Of a DNA stretch of 11,329 nucleotides, positions 6,111-11,329 are shown piece after piece (the first letter of the stretch is position 1; each line of letters starts with the position of its first letter). The stretch comes from Candidatus Pacearchaeota archaeon (GTDB taxonomy: Archaea > Nanobdellota > Nanobdellia > Pacearchaeales > GW2011-AR1): positions 1-11,329 of the forward strand of contig VGKR01000012.1 in assembly GCA_016866915.1 (NCBI GenBank), given 5' to 3'. A program made the translations under genes and the position numbers. The notes under the pieces are model-generated. The model searched no databases. It was not told the origin of the DNA and saw only the letters and a list, made by a program, of their open reading frames with translations.

Positions 6111-6968
6111 ATGGCATCAAAAAAATCCAAAAAAAAGAAGCAAAAATCCAAAAAATTAAAAGCAATTGCTAAAGAAGTGCCTACACTTCAATTAAAAAAA
6201 GAATCTGAAATAGCATCTGATTTTGCAACAAAAGCTTACAAAAGATTTGACAGAATAATTAAATCAATAATTCTTTTTGGCTCAACTGTAAAGCAAAGCT
6301 CAGTAGCTGGTTCTGATATTGATATTGTGATTATAATAGATGATGTTACAATTAACTGGGACCAGGAGCTAACAGCATGGTATCGCCAGGAATTAGAAAA
6401 AATAATTAAAAACAGTCCTTATGCAGCAGATCTTCATATTAATACAATAAGATTAAGCACATGGTGGGAAGACTTGATGAGGGGTGATTCTGTTATTCTA
6501 AATATTTTAAGATATGGCGAGGCAATGATAGATTTTGCTGGATTTTTTAATCCTCTTAAAGCTCTGTTAATTAGAGGAAAAATAAAACCAACACCAGAAG
6601 CTATTTATGCATCTTTGCAGAGAGCTCCAGCACACATTGCAAGAAGCAAGGCTGCAGAAATCGGAGCAATTGATGGATTATTCTGGTCAATGGTTGATTC
6701 AGCACAAGCAGCTTTAATTGCTGCAAATGCTCCACCTGCTTCTCCAGAACATATTTCAGGAGATTTAAAAGAATATTTTGTTAATTCTGGAAAATTAAAA
6801 ATGAAGTATGTCGTATGGTATAGAGATTTGTTAATGCTGCACAAAAAGATTTCTCACGGAGAAATAAAAGATTTGAAAGGTGTTGAAATAGATGCCTGGC
6901 AGGAAAGAGCTGAAGAATTTCTGCAAGTCATGGCAACAATAGTTAAGAATTTAGTTGGTGAAAAATAA
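6111..6968 (+). CDS. Nucleotidyltransferase (MNT-type) with C-terminal HEPN-like helical domain
   Basis: A 285-aa protein. Residues 1-18 are a Lys/Ser tail (KKSKKKKQKSKK) that could bind nucleic acid. A polymerase-beta-type nucleotidyltransferase domain follows: G57-S58, ten residues, D69-x-D71 is an exact GSx10DxD motif, and D107 is a candidate third acidic residue. Residues 146-165 (NPLKALLIRGKIKPTPEAI) form a block shared with the 610-aa protein of this window. Residues 165-280 are helical and HEPN-like. The HEPN RNase motif is not canonical: R238-x5-H244 and, separately, H249-G-E are present instead of Rx4HxY. In two-gene MNT/HEPN toxin-antitoxin pairs the MNT partner adds AMP to the HEPN tyrosine; here both parts seem fused. 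A function in nucleotidyl transfer to protein or RNA is inferred, and toxicity is not implied. It has its own TATA box and Shine-Dalgarno and is convergent with the 201-aa gene. Confidence 0.82.
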   Translation: MASKKSKKKKQKSKKLKAIAKEVPTLQLKKESEIASDFATKAYKRFDRIIKSIILFGSTVKQSSVAGSDIDIVIIIDDVTINWDQELTAWYRQELEKIIKNSPYAADLHINTIRLSTWWEDLMRGDSVILNILRYGEAMIDFAGFFNPLKALLIRGKIKPTPEAIYASLQRAPAHIARSKAAEIGAIDGLFWSMVDSAQAALIAANAPPASPEHISGDLKEYFVNSGKLKMKYVVWYRDLLMLHKKISHGEIKDLKGVEIDAWQERAEEFLQVMATIVKNLVGEK

Positions 6969-6980
6969 AAAAGAAAAAAT
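6961..6980 (-). terminator. U-tract terminator of the 64/201-aa unit
   Basis: After the minus-strand stop at 6986 the transcript would run into a T-rich stretch, TTTTTTCTTTTTTATTTTT. Oligo-T tracts alone terminate archaeal RNA polymerase. The tract overlaps the last codons of the convergent 285-aa gene. Confidence 0.5.
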
Positions 6981-6985
6981 TAAAC

Positions 6986-7591
6986 TTATTTAGCTTTATC
7001 CTCAGCAAGTATTTTCTCTAATCCGCCTCTTATCTGTTCTGATTTCTTGCTTAAAGATTTAGAAACACCCTGAGATGTTATATAATCCATATAACTCCCA
7101 GCTAAAGTCATTCCAATCTTTTTCTCATCTTCATTTGCAGAGTTAATCAGATCACCCAGATATTTTTCTTTATAGGCATCTTTTATCTTAGCTGTTGAAC
7201 CAATAAGCTCCATTACATCTCCAGCTTTAATGTATGCAAGAGATTTTTGTATAATGTTTGCGCTTGTTTCAATTATTCCATATTCAGAAACTTGTCCTGA
7301 ATATCTTTTTCCACCTTGTCTTGAACTCAGTAAACTGTTTCTAATCAAGTCAACTTCTTCACCTGTTTCAAAGTTGTAAACTTTTGCTCCTGAGTTTAGT
7401 GCAGGGAAATACAAAAACTCTTCAACAGCACTGTTATCGTTTTCACCATAACCGCTGTCTTTTTGGTCAGCTAAATAAGCAATAGCTAGATTTTGAAGAT
7501 TTGAAGCTTTAAGATTTTTCAATGAAATCTGTCTGCTGTCTTCTCTAGCTTTTTCCTTCTCTTCTTTGCTTAACTCTTTTGCTTTTGTCAT
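6986..7591 (-). CDS. Conserved-looking hypothetical protein, second gene of a two-gene unit
   Basis: A 201-aa soluble protein of no family I recognise. Residues 1-35 are highly charged (KELSKEEKEKAREDSRQ) and likely helical. The middle (65-110) has a more beta-like character (VEEFLYFPALNSGAKVYNF, then residues around GKRYSGQVSEYGIIE). The rest is helical with small residues, and the C-terminus is charged. No membrane segment, signal peptide or metal motif is visible. Its ATG overlaps the TGA of the 64-aa gene in the tetranucleotide ATGA (7588-7591), so it is probably translated by coupling and the two products may act together. It has no promoter of its own. A role cannot be assigned. Confidence 0.75.
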   Translation of the reverse strand: MTKAKELSKEEKEKAREDSRQISLKNLKASNLQNLAIAYLADQKDSGYGENDNSAVEEFLYFPALNSGAKVYNFETGEEVDLIRNSLLSSRQGGKRYSGQVSEYGIIETSANIIQKSLAYIKAGDVMELIGSTAKIKDAYKEKYLGDLINSANEDEKKIGMTLAGSYMDYITSQGVSKSLSKKSEQIRGGLEKILAEDKAK

Positions 7592-7782
7592 TTTGATTTG
7601 AATTTACTTCCTCTAAATTTACTATGTGCCATTGAAAGCAAATGATTATAAAATTTTACTCTATCAAGACTTTCGTCGATATTATAAGTTCTGTTAACAA
7701 TGTCGCGGCATTCTTCAACTAAATGATCAGGCAATCTTTTTTCCAAGACCCTGATCGCTCTATTGTATCTTATTTCTTCCAT
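7588..7782 (-). CDS. Small basic helical protein, first gene of a two-gene unit
   Basis: A 64-aa protein with predicted helices and a basic tail (HSKFRGSKFKSK). The spacing of hydrophobics in RAIRVLEKRLPDHLVEECRD suggests an amphipathic helix. No known family comes to mind. It begins at an ATG 26 nt downstream of a good TATA box, so the mRNA is probably leaderless. Its stop overlaps the start of the 201-aa gene by 4 nt (ATGA), the classical arrangement of co-translated partners. Its size and charge would allow nucleic-acid or ribosome binding, but that is only a guess. Confidence 0.72.
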   Translation of the reverse strand: MEEIRYNRAIRVLEKRLPDHLVEECRDIVNRTYNIDESLDRVKFYNHLLSMAHSKFRGSKFKSK

Positions 7783-7802
7783 ATCTTTCTTAGAAATAGC
7801 AA

Positions 7803-7812
7803 CTATTTAAAT
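7803..7812 (-). promoter_or_regulatory. TATA box of the 64/201-aa unit
   Basis: ATTTAAATAG on the minus strand, centred 26 nt before the ATG at 7782. It implies a leaderless mRNA that starts independently of the ribosomal genes upstream. Confidence 0.55.
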
Positions 7813-7821
7813 GTTTCTATC

Positions 7822-7845
7822 TGTTACCTTTAAGCAGAAGTAACA
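7822..7845 (-). other. Stem-loop just after the uL16 stop
   Basis: TGTTACTT and AAGTAACA-type arms (8 pairs, one G-U wobble on the minus-strand RNA) around a 7-8-nt loop, three bases past the uL16 stop codon. No U-run follows, so it is not a classical terminator. It could protect or define the 3' end of the ribosomal mRNA. Confidence 0.35.
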
Positions 7846-7848
7846 AAT

Positions 7849-8412
7849 CTATAATTCTTTAGACTCTCCGATTTCTTTGCCTTGAATTCTATAACGTATT
7901 CGTGTTTTGCAGGGAAGTTTTGGTTTTATTTTCTTTAATATATTCCTTGCTGATTGTGCTGCTCTTTCATTAGCAACAGCAACGAAAAAAATTCTTCCGT
8001 CTTTCTTAACTATTGCTGCTTTTCCCATTGCTTTTCCAAAAGCAAGCTGCATTCCTGTTTGCATTCTGTCAGCTCCTGCTCCAACAAGCATTTTGTTTTC
8101 TCTTTGAATATGATGTGGAAAAGGAATAACTTTGAAAAGATATTGTCCTGCAAATTCCTTGTCAAATTTTTTGTTTAAATACTGTCGACAAGCTTCAAGA
8201 GCATTGTGTCTTATTTGAGCAGGTTCTTCTGCAACAAGAAGTAATTCATGGGGAAATTTTCCCTGATTGTAAAGAGCTTCAAAACCCATTGTGAATTTCA
8301 CAATTTTTTGGGGAGGAACTGTTTTGATGTATGATTTTCCTTTTTTCTTGCTGATTCTAGTATAAGGAACAACTTTCTTTTTCGAATATGATGCTGCTTT
8401 TCTTAAGCCCAT
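7849..8412 (-). CDS. rpl10e: Large-subunit ribosomal protein uL16 (archaeal L10e)
   Basis: A 187-aa protein of the archaeal/eukaryotic L10e branch of uL16, which sits near the A-site tRNA elbow and the GTPase-associated region of the 50S subunit. Recognisable family elements are AEEPAQIRHNALEACRQYLN, then the strongly conserved PHHIQRENKMLVGAGADRM, QLAFGKAMGKAAIV, and ARNILKKIKPKLPCKTRI. The N-terminus (MGLRKAASYSKKKV) is basic, as expected for an rRNA-binding extension. The length is close to that of archaeal homologues. The start ATG is separated by a single A from the stop of a 16-codon micro-ORF, and has no Shine-Dalgarno. It lies downstream of eL33 in the same direction, and both are probably on one mRNA. 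Confidence 0.95.
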   Translation of the reverse strand: MGLRKAASYSKKKVVPYTRISKKKGKSYIKTVPPQKIVKFTMGFEALYNQGKFPHELLLVAEEPAQIRHNALEACRQYLNKKFDKEFAGQYLFKVIPFPHHIQRENKMLVGAGADRMQTGMQLAFGKAMGKAAIVKKDGRIFFVAVANERAAQSARNILKKIKPKLPCKTRIRYRIQGKEIGESKEL

Positions 8413-8413
8413 T

Positions 8414-8464
8414 TTATTTTGTATAATGGGCTTTTACAAAATCTTTGATTTTAGTTAGTCCCAT
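8414..8464 (-). CDS. Micro-ORF of 16 codons between eL33 and uL16
   Basis: ATG to TAA encoding MGLTKIKDFVKAHYTK. It starts one base after the eL33 stop and ends one base before the uL16 start. Both junctions read AAAATAAAATGGG, a 13-nt direct repeat (stop TAA, one A, then ATGGG). The peptide begins MGL-x-K like uL16 (MGLRK), and the first 15 nt resemble the uL16 start. It may be a small duplication of the start region, a translated leader that couples the two ribosomal genes, or chance. There is no independent evidence of a functional peptide. Confidence 0.35.
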   Translation of the reverse strand: MGLTKIKDFVKAHYTK

Positions 8465-8465
8465 T

Positions 8466-8720
8466 TTATTTTATCTCCACTTCTGTTGTTATTGCTTGTC
8501 CTGGAAGTCCTTTTTCAAAAATAGCTCTTACTATTCCTTTGCTTCCATGGCAAGCTGAAATTTTACCTTTGATTATTTTTCCAGCAGGGGATTTCCACTC
8601 AACTGTTTTTCCAATAAATTTCTCAGTTTCTTTTTTAGTGATTACACCTACATCTATCAAGAAATGCCTTTCATGCACTACATGCCTTCCACGCCGAAAT
8701 TGAACAATTTTTCCTTTCAT
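8466..8720 (-). CDS. rpl35ae: Large-subunit ribosomal protein eL33 (L35Ae)
   Basis: An 84-aa member of the L35Ae family, a small beta-barrel 50S protein found in some archaea and all eukaryotes. The family pattern is clear: GKTVEWKSPAGKIIKGKI, then ACHGSKGIVRAIFEKGLPGQA near the C-terminus, with the usual HG.KG.VRA.FEKGLPGQA core. Length is normal. It is probably co-transcribed with uL16: only the 16-codon micro-ORF lies between them, with a stop-A-ATG join on each side. The start at 8720 has no Shine-Dalgarno upstream. Confidence 0.92.
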   Translation of the reverse strand: MKGKIVQFRRGRHVVHERHFLIDVGVITKKETEKFIGKTVEWKSPAGKIIKGKISACHGSKGIVRAIFEKGLPGQAITTEVEIK

Positions 8721-8753
8721 TTTATGTAAGTTATAATTTAATTAGAAAATCAG

Positions 8754-8763
8754 TTTTTAAAGT
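8754..8763 (-). promoter_or_regulatory. Possible TATA box of the eL33-uL16 unit
   Basis: CTTTAAAAAC on the minus strand, about 38 nt before the eL33 ATG and just past the stop of the 610-aa gene. A second AT-rich candidate, ATTAAATTATA (8732-8742), lies rather close to the start. The choice between them is open. Confidence 0.35.
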
Positions 8764-8767
8764 TTCC

Positions 8768-10600
8768 TCATAGAACAATTTCAAATTCTCCTAATTCTTT
8801 TTTAAGTAATTCAAAGATTTTTGAAGAAATTTCAAGCTCTTTTCTTGCTTTCTGCTGTTCAATTGCATTAGAAACTTCTTTCATATTAGAATTCTCCACT
8901 TTTTCTGTTATTTTTTTAATATTTCCATCAACAAACAAAAAACTTTCACCATTACAATGCAAAAGCTCTGCAAGAGCATCTTTTCCATTCTTTTTGTATC
9001 TTAATCTCATTCTTCCTTTTTCCAAAGCCACGAGATCGCATCTTTGAGAATAATCAAGTAATTCATTAATTAATATTGCTGCATTTTTTCTTATTTCATC
9101 AACTCTATGAATATTCATATTTGTTTTTTTGAATTCAGATTTTGCTTTAATTATGTCTTTTAGAATTTTAGAATGCTGCTGTGTGAATTTTCCTTTTTTT
9201 ACAAGCTTATCAAATTCAGCAACACTTGCGACTTGAGATTTTTTACCTATAATTGCTCCAAGCAATTCAAAAATCTCTTGATAAATCTGTTCTATTATTT
9301 TTTCCTGGCTTCTTTTTTCAATATCTTTTCTTAATTCTTCAAGTCTTTTTATGTAGACATCTGAACTTTTTGTAAGGACATCTATTTCAGAGCCAGTAAC
9401 TTTCATCTTAGGATTATGCTCGTACTGTCTAAACATTTCTACAAGTTTTTCAAGAACAGAAACTTCAGAAACTTTCAAAATTTTTTCCTTAGTTACAAAA
9501 ATATCTTTCATTAATTTAGGTGTTTCTTTGTGAGTTGGAGGTGGAGAGCCATAAAGCATAATAAGTGCCTGTGATGGATTCAGAACCTTGTAATAAAGAT
9601 CAATCATTGCATCTATCAAACGCCTTTCAACAAATTCTCCTGTTTTTTCAGCTGTTTTCATAAACATGTCAATTGCTTCTGGACTTGGTTTTAATCTTCC
9701 CATTTTCAAAAGAGCTTTCCAAGGAAGAAATGTTCCTTTATCATAAAGTGGAACACCATCTCGAATAAAAGTAAACATAACAGGATGAGCATCTTTTACA
9801 CTTTCCCAAAAATCAGTTAGAAGATAAATTTGGACATTAAGTATGTCTTTTTTTACACCTGCAAGAGCTGTTGCTTCTGCAATGTATTGATAAATCATTC
9901 CTCTAAGTCTTTCTTTAAGTTCAAGTCTAGGCATTCTTTTTACATCTGTGTCATTAATAATCACAAAAGAATCAACGTCAGATGTTTTTGTAACATTTCC
10001 TCTAATCAAACTTCCGCCGACAACATAAGATACAACATACTTGTCAAATTTCTGAAGAACAAGTGATTTGTGAATTTCAGCAACTCTTAATGCAGAAAGA
10101 ATTCCTTTGTCGTGAAGTGGAAAAGACATTCCAATTGCATTAACAAGTTCAAATTTACTGTCAAGGCAGGATTCCCAGACATCAACAGGTGTTTTTATAT
10201 GAATCCAAACATTTTGCTTTGATTTTTCAATTTCAGAAACAATTTCTTTTTTTATTTTTGACATATCTTTGAATTTATCTTCTGGAATTATAATATAAAG
10301 ATGAACTTTTTTCTGAATTTTTTCAGCTTCTTCTTTTGCAATATTCTCTTCTAATTCTTCTTCTAAAAATAAACTCACTGCTTGAGGCGGAAGAATGCCA
10401 ATAGCTTCTGTAAAAGGATATTTTTTAACAATAAAGATTTTTAGTTTTTCAAGTTCTTTTTTTGTTTTTTCCAGGGCTTTCTGCATTTTTTCAGGACTTT
10501 CAGCTGTATTTTTCTTATTTTCAGAATATTTCTCTCCAAGATTCATTTCTGGAATACCTGCTGACTCATTATATTCATTGTTTTTGATTGTCTTAGCCAT
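8768..10600 (-). CDS. Nucleotidyltransferase with a tandem inactive copy, HEPN-like and C-terminal helical domains
   Basis: A 610-aa multidomain protein. Residues 35-55 are charged and helical. Residues 55-175 look like a degenerate nucleotidyltransferase fold without active-site motif. Residues 185-305 are the intact copy: G196-S197, ten residues, D208-x-D210 (GSx10DxD), with D252 a candidate third acidic residue. The two copies align without gaps over 26 residues: VWES...PLHDKG (141-166) matches FWES...PLYDKG (264-289). Residues 292-310 (LPWKALLKMGRLKPSPEAI) match the 285-aa protein, and residues 310-425 correspond to its helical HEPN-like part, with R391-x3-H395 where HEPN RNases have Rx4-6H. 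Residues 430-610 add helices and a hairpin-like segment (GRMRLRYKKNGKDALAELLH). The start is set by a TATA box 26 nt upstream (leaderless). Nucleotidyl transfer is inferred from the motif; the acceptor is unknown. Confidence 0.82.
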   Translation of the reverse strand: MAKTIKNNEYNESAGIPEMNLGEKYSENKKNTAESPEKMQKALEKTKKELEKLKIFIVKKYPFTEAIGILPPQAVSLFLEEELEENIAKEEAEKIQKKVHLYIIIPEDKFKDMSKIKKEIVSEIEKSKQNVWIHIKTPVDVWESCLDSKFELVNAIGMSFPLHDKGILSALRVAEIHKSLVLQKFDKYVVSYVVGGSLIRGNVTKTSDVDSFVIINDTDVKRMPRLELKERLRGMIYQYIAEATALAGVKKDILNVQIYLLTDFWESVKDAHPVMFTFIRDGVPLYDKGTFLPWKALLKMGRLKPSPEAIDMFMKTAEKTGEFVERRLIDAMIDLYYKVLNPSQALIMLYGSPPPTHKETPKLMKDIFVTKEKILKVSEVSVLEKLVEMFRQYEHNPKMKVTGSEIDVLTKSSDVYIKRLEELRKDIEKRSQEKIIEQIYQEIFELLGAIIGKKSQVASVAEFDKLVKKGKFTQQHSKILKDIIKAKSEFKKTNMNIHRVDEIRKNAAILINELLDYSQRCDLVALEKGRMRLRYKKNGKDALAELLHCNGESFLFVDGNIKKITEKVENSNMKEVSNAIEQQKARKELEISSKIFELLKKELGEFEIVL

Positions 10601-10621
10601 TACAAAAATAACTTCTAAAGA

Positions 10622-10631
10622 CTTATAAAGG
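10622..10631 (-). promoter_or_regulatory. TATA box of the 610-aa nucleotidyltransferase gene
   Basis: CCTTTATAAG on the minus strand, centred about 26 nt before the ATG at 10600, giving a leaderless mRNA. It is divergent from the tRNA-Val promoter in an 89-nt gap. Confidence 0.6.
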
Positions 10632-10657
10632 TTTTGAAGATTGAACTTATTTAGAAA

Positions 10658-10667
10658 GTTTTATAAC
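10658..10667 (+). promoter_or_regulatory. TATA box of tRNA-Val
   Basis: GTTTTATAAC centred about 27 nt before the first base of the tRNA, the standard archaeal spacing to the transcription start. This makes the mature 5' end nearly the transcript start. Confidence 0.55.
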
Positions 10668-10689
10668 TCAAAAATCCTAAAAATATTAG

Positions 10690-10760
10690 GGCCTCGTAGG
10701 CTAATGGTAGACCGGCACGTTTACACCGTGCACGCGGAGGTTCGATTCCTCCCGGGGCCA
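10690..10760 (+). tRNA. tRNA-Val (anticodon UAC)
   Basis: A 71-nt cloverleaf. The acceptor stem GGCCTCG pairs with CGGGGCC (one T-G wobble). The anticodon stem GCACG/CGTGC encloses loop TTTACAC with anticodon TAC (10722-10724), which reads GTA codons. The T arm is GGAGG/CCTCC with loop TTCGATT. The variable loop has 4 nt. The D stem is weak: two G-C pairs, a C-A mismatch and a G-T wobble around a 7-nt loop containing GG. The discriminator is A; the 3' CCA is not genome-encoded beyond what the acceptor end supplies, so CCA addition is needed. There is no intron. A short T-run follows. Confidence 0.92.
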
Positions 10761-10765
10761 TTTTT
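10761..10765 (+). terminator. T-run after tRNA-Val
   Basis: TTTTT directly after the discriminator base, followed by A then TT. It is a short oligo-T tract of the kind that can end an archaeal tRNA transcript. Confidence 0.4.
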
Positions 10766-10783
10766 ATTCTAAAAGACATAAAT

Positions 10784-10793
10784 GCTTAAAAGT
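10784..10793 (+). promoter_or_regulatory. TATA box of the 108-aa protein gene
   Basis: GCTTAAAAGT centred about 26 nt before the ATG at 10814, giving a probable leaderless mRNA. It is separate from the tRNA unit. Confidence 0.5.
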
Positions 10794-10813
10794 AAAAAAA
10801 GAGTAGAAAAATT

Positions 10814-11140
10814 ATGGAAAGTCCTATAAGAGAAGATATTAAAGATTCTTGCTCACAAATTTTATATGAAGATGAAAGATATTTAATCGGAGTCGCATCT
10901 GCAGACGATTCACATGACCTTGTTGTTAACGATATTTATCTGTTTTTAAGTAGAGGAATACTCAATGAATTCGCAAGAAGCAACACAAGAAGACTTAAAT
11001 CTGGTTTGGAATTAATTGGAGGGGAGCGAATATTAGAAGAGATGAAAGCAAAAAATATCCCTTTAGAAGAATTAGGCTGGGTGCTGGCAAAAGCTGCAAT
11101 AAACGAAAGAGAAGATTATATTGATTATATTCTCAAATAA
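10814..11140 (+). CDS. Acidic hypothetical protein
   Basis: A 108-aa soluble, acidic protein with no recognised family. The N-terminal half looks mixed (SQILYEDERYLIGVASADDSHDLVVNDIY would give two short strands or turns and a helix). The C-terminal half is helical: SRGILNEFARSNTRRLKSGLE, then RILEEMKAKNIPLEELGWVLAKAA. There is no membrane segment, signal or metal motif. It starts 26 nt after a TATA box and stands alone between tRNA-Val and the terminal membrane gene. The codon use and AT content look like those of its neighbours, so it is probably a real gene rather than recent noise. Confidence 0.65.
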   Translation: MESPIREDIKDSCSQILYEDERYLIGVASADDSHDLVVNDIYLFLSRGILNEFARSNTRRLKSGLELIGGERILEEMKAKNIPLEELGWVLAKAAINEREDYIDYILK

Positions 11141-11168
11141 ATCTTTCAGAGGCTGTCTTGTTCTAGAT

Positions 11169-11180
11169 AATTTTAAATAC
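11169..11180 (+). promoter_or_regulatory. TATA box of the terminal membrane-protein gene
   Basis: AATTTTAAATAC centred about 45 nt before the ATG at 11219. Initiation near 11200 would leave a leader of about 18 nt that contains the GAGG. Confidence 0.45.
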
Positions 11181-11206
11181 TAAATTGCGATTGGATTGTA
11201 ATCAAA

Positions 11207-11210
11207 GAGG
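11207..11210 (+). promoter_or_regulatory. Shine-Dalgarno GAGG of the terminal membrane-protein gene
   Basis: AAAGAGG with 8 nt to the ATG at 11219. It supports this start for a gene cut by the window end. Confidence 0.55.
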
Positions 11211-11218
11211 TTATATTC

Positions 11219-11329
11219 ATGAAAAAAATCCTAAATAAACTCAGATTATTGAGAACTCTTGGAATTTTAGAGTTTTTATTATTAATTCCTCTGCTCTTTG
11301 TTTTTCCTAGAGCATTTCTCAATTCATTA
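11219..11329 (+). CDS. Membrane or exported protein, N-terminal fragment (gene runs off the window)
   Basis: The first 37 codons of an open frame with no stop before the window end. The start MKKILNKLRLLRTL is basic and is followed by a hydrophobic stretch (GILEFLLLIPLLFVF, residues 15-29) and then PRAFLNSL. This is a membrane anchor or signal-like helix with a positively charged cytoplasmic side. The ATG is supported by a GAGG 8 nt upstream and a TATA box further up. The family cannot be told from so little. Confidence 0.65.
   Translation, partial: MKKILNKLRLLRTLGILEFLLLIPLLFVFPRAFLNSL

Noticed and set aside
6111..6968. Calling the 285-aa protein a toxin or a toxin-antitoxin system
   Set aside because: The canonical HEPN RNase motif Rx4HxY is absent and both domains are on a single chain in a stable-looking chromosomal context, so toxicity is unsupported.
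7907..8178. Plus-strand frames opposite uL16
   Set aside because: They are antisense to a ribosomal protein gene; the Cys/Ser-rich translations are typical of shadow frames.
1..11329. CRISPR array, insertion sequence or integrated element
   Set aside because: No spaced direct repeats, no transposase or integrase frame, no terminal inverted repeats and no duplicated tRNA end were seen; base composition is even over the window.

Overview
The window looks like a piece of an AT-rich archaeal chromosome, most likely from a small-genome DPANN lineage of the Pacearchaeota/Woesearchaeota type. The evidence is: archaeal/eukaryotic-type ribosomal proteins (eL33 = L35Ae and uL16 = L10e), an archaeal-type glutamyl-tRNA synthetase, an archaeal class III signal peptide pilin, TATA-box promoters about 26 nt upstream of many ATGs, and a run of proteins that I recognise only as DPANN-type hypotheticals. 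The lineage call is inference; no rRNA gene is present. No insertion sequence, CRISPR array or phage gene is visible, and no gene-free stretch exceeds about 110 nt.

Layout. Positions 1-1950 are on the minus strand: the 5' part of a type IV pilin-like gene (cut by the window edge), a glutamyl-tRNA synthetase lacking its C-terminal anticodon-binding domain, and a small coiled-coil protein. A divergent promoter region (1951-2059) leads into plus-strand genes to 6968: a large protein of unknown function, a disordered Lys/Glu-rich protein, an endonuclease IV-like TIM-barrel protein with a very large insertion, and a nucleotidyltransferase-HEPN-like protein. From 6986 to 10600 the minus strand carries a two-gene unit of unknown function (64 and 201 aa, ATGA overlap), the ribosomal pair eL33-uL16 with a 16-codon micro-ORF at the junction, and a 610-aa relative of the plus-strand nucleotidyltransferase. 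The right end has tRNA-Val(UAC), a 108-aa orphan and the start of a membrane or exported protein, all on the plus strand.

How it fits together. Translation genes (GluRS, eL33, uL16, tRNA-Val) are interspersed with lineage-type orphans. The two nucleotidyltransferase proteins share a GSx10DxD active-site motif, a common block after it and a helical HEPN-like domain; the larger one also holds a second, motif-less copy of the nucleotidyltransferase fold. Most starts have a TATA box centred about 25-27 nt upstream, which implies leaderless mRNAs. The three genes with a GAGG Shine-Dalgarno element are the pilin, the terminal membrane protein and the 285-aa nucleotidyltransferase. The most interesting points are the anticodon-domain-less GluRS, the TIM-barrel insertion with an altered metal site, the pseudo/active tandem nucleotidyltransferase, and the micro-ORF wedged between two ribosomal genes.
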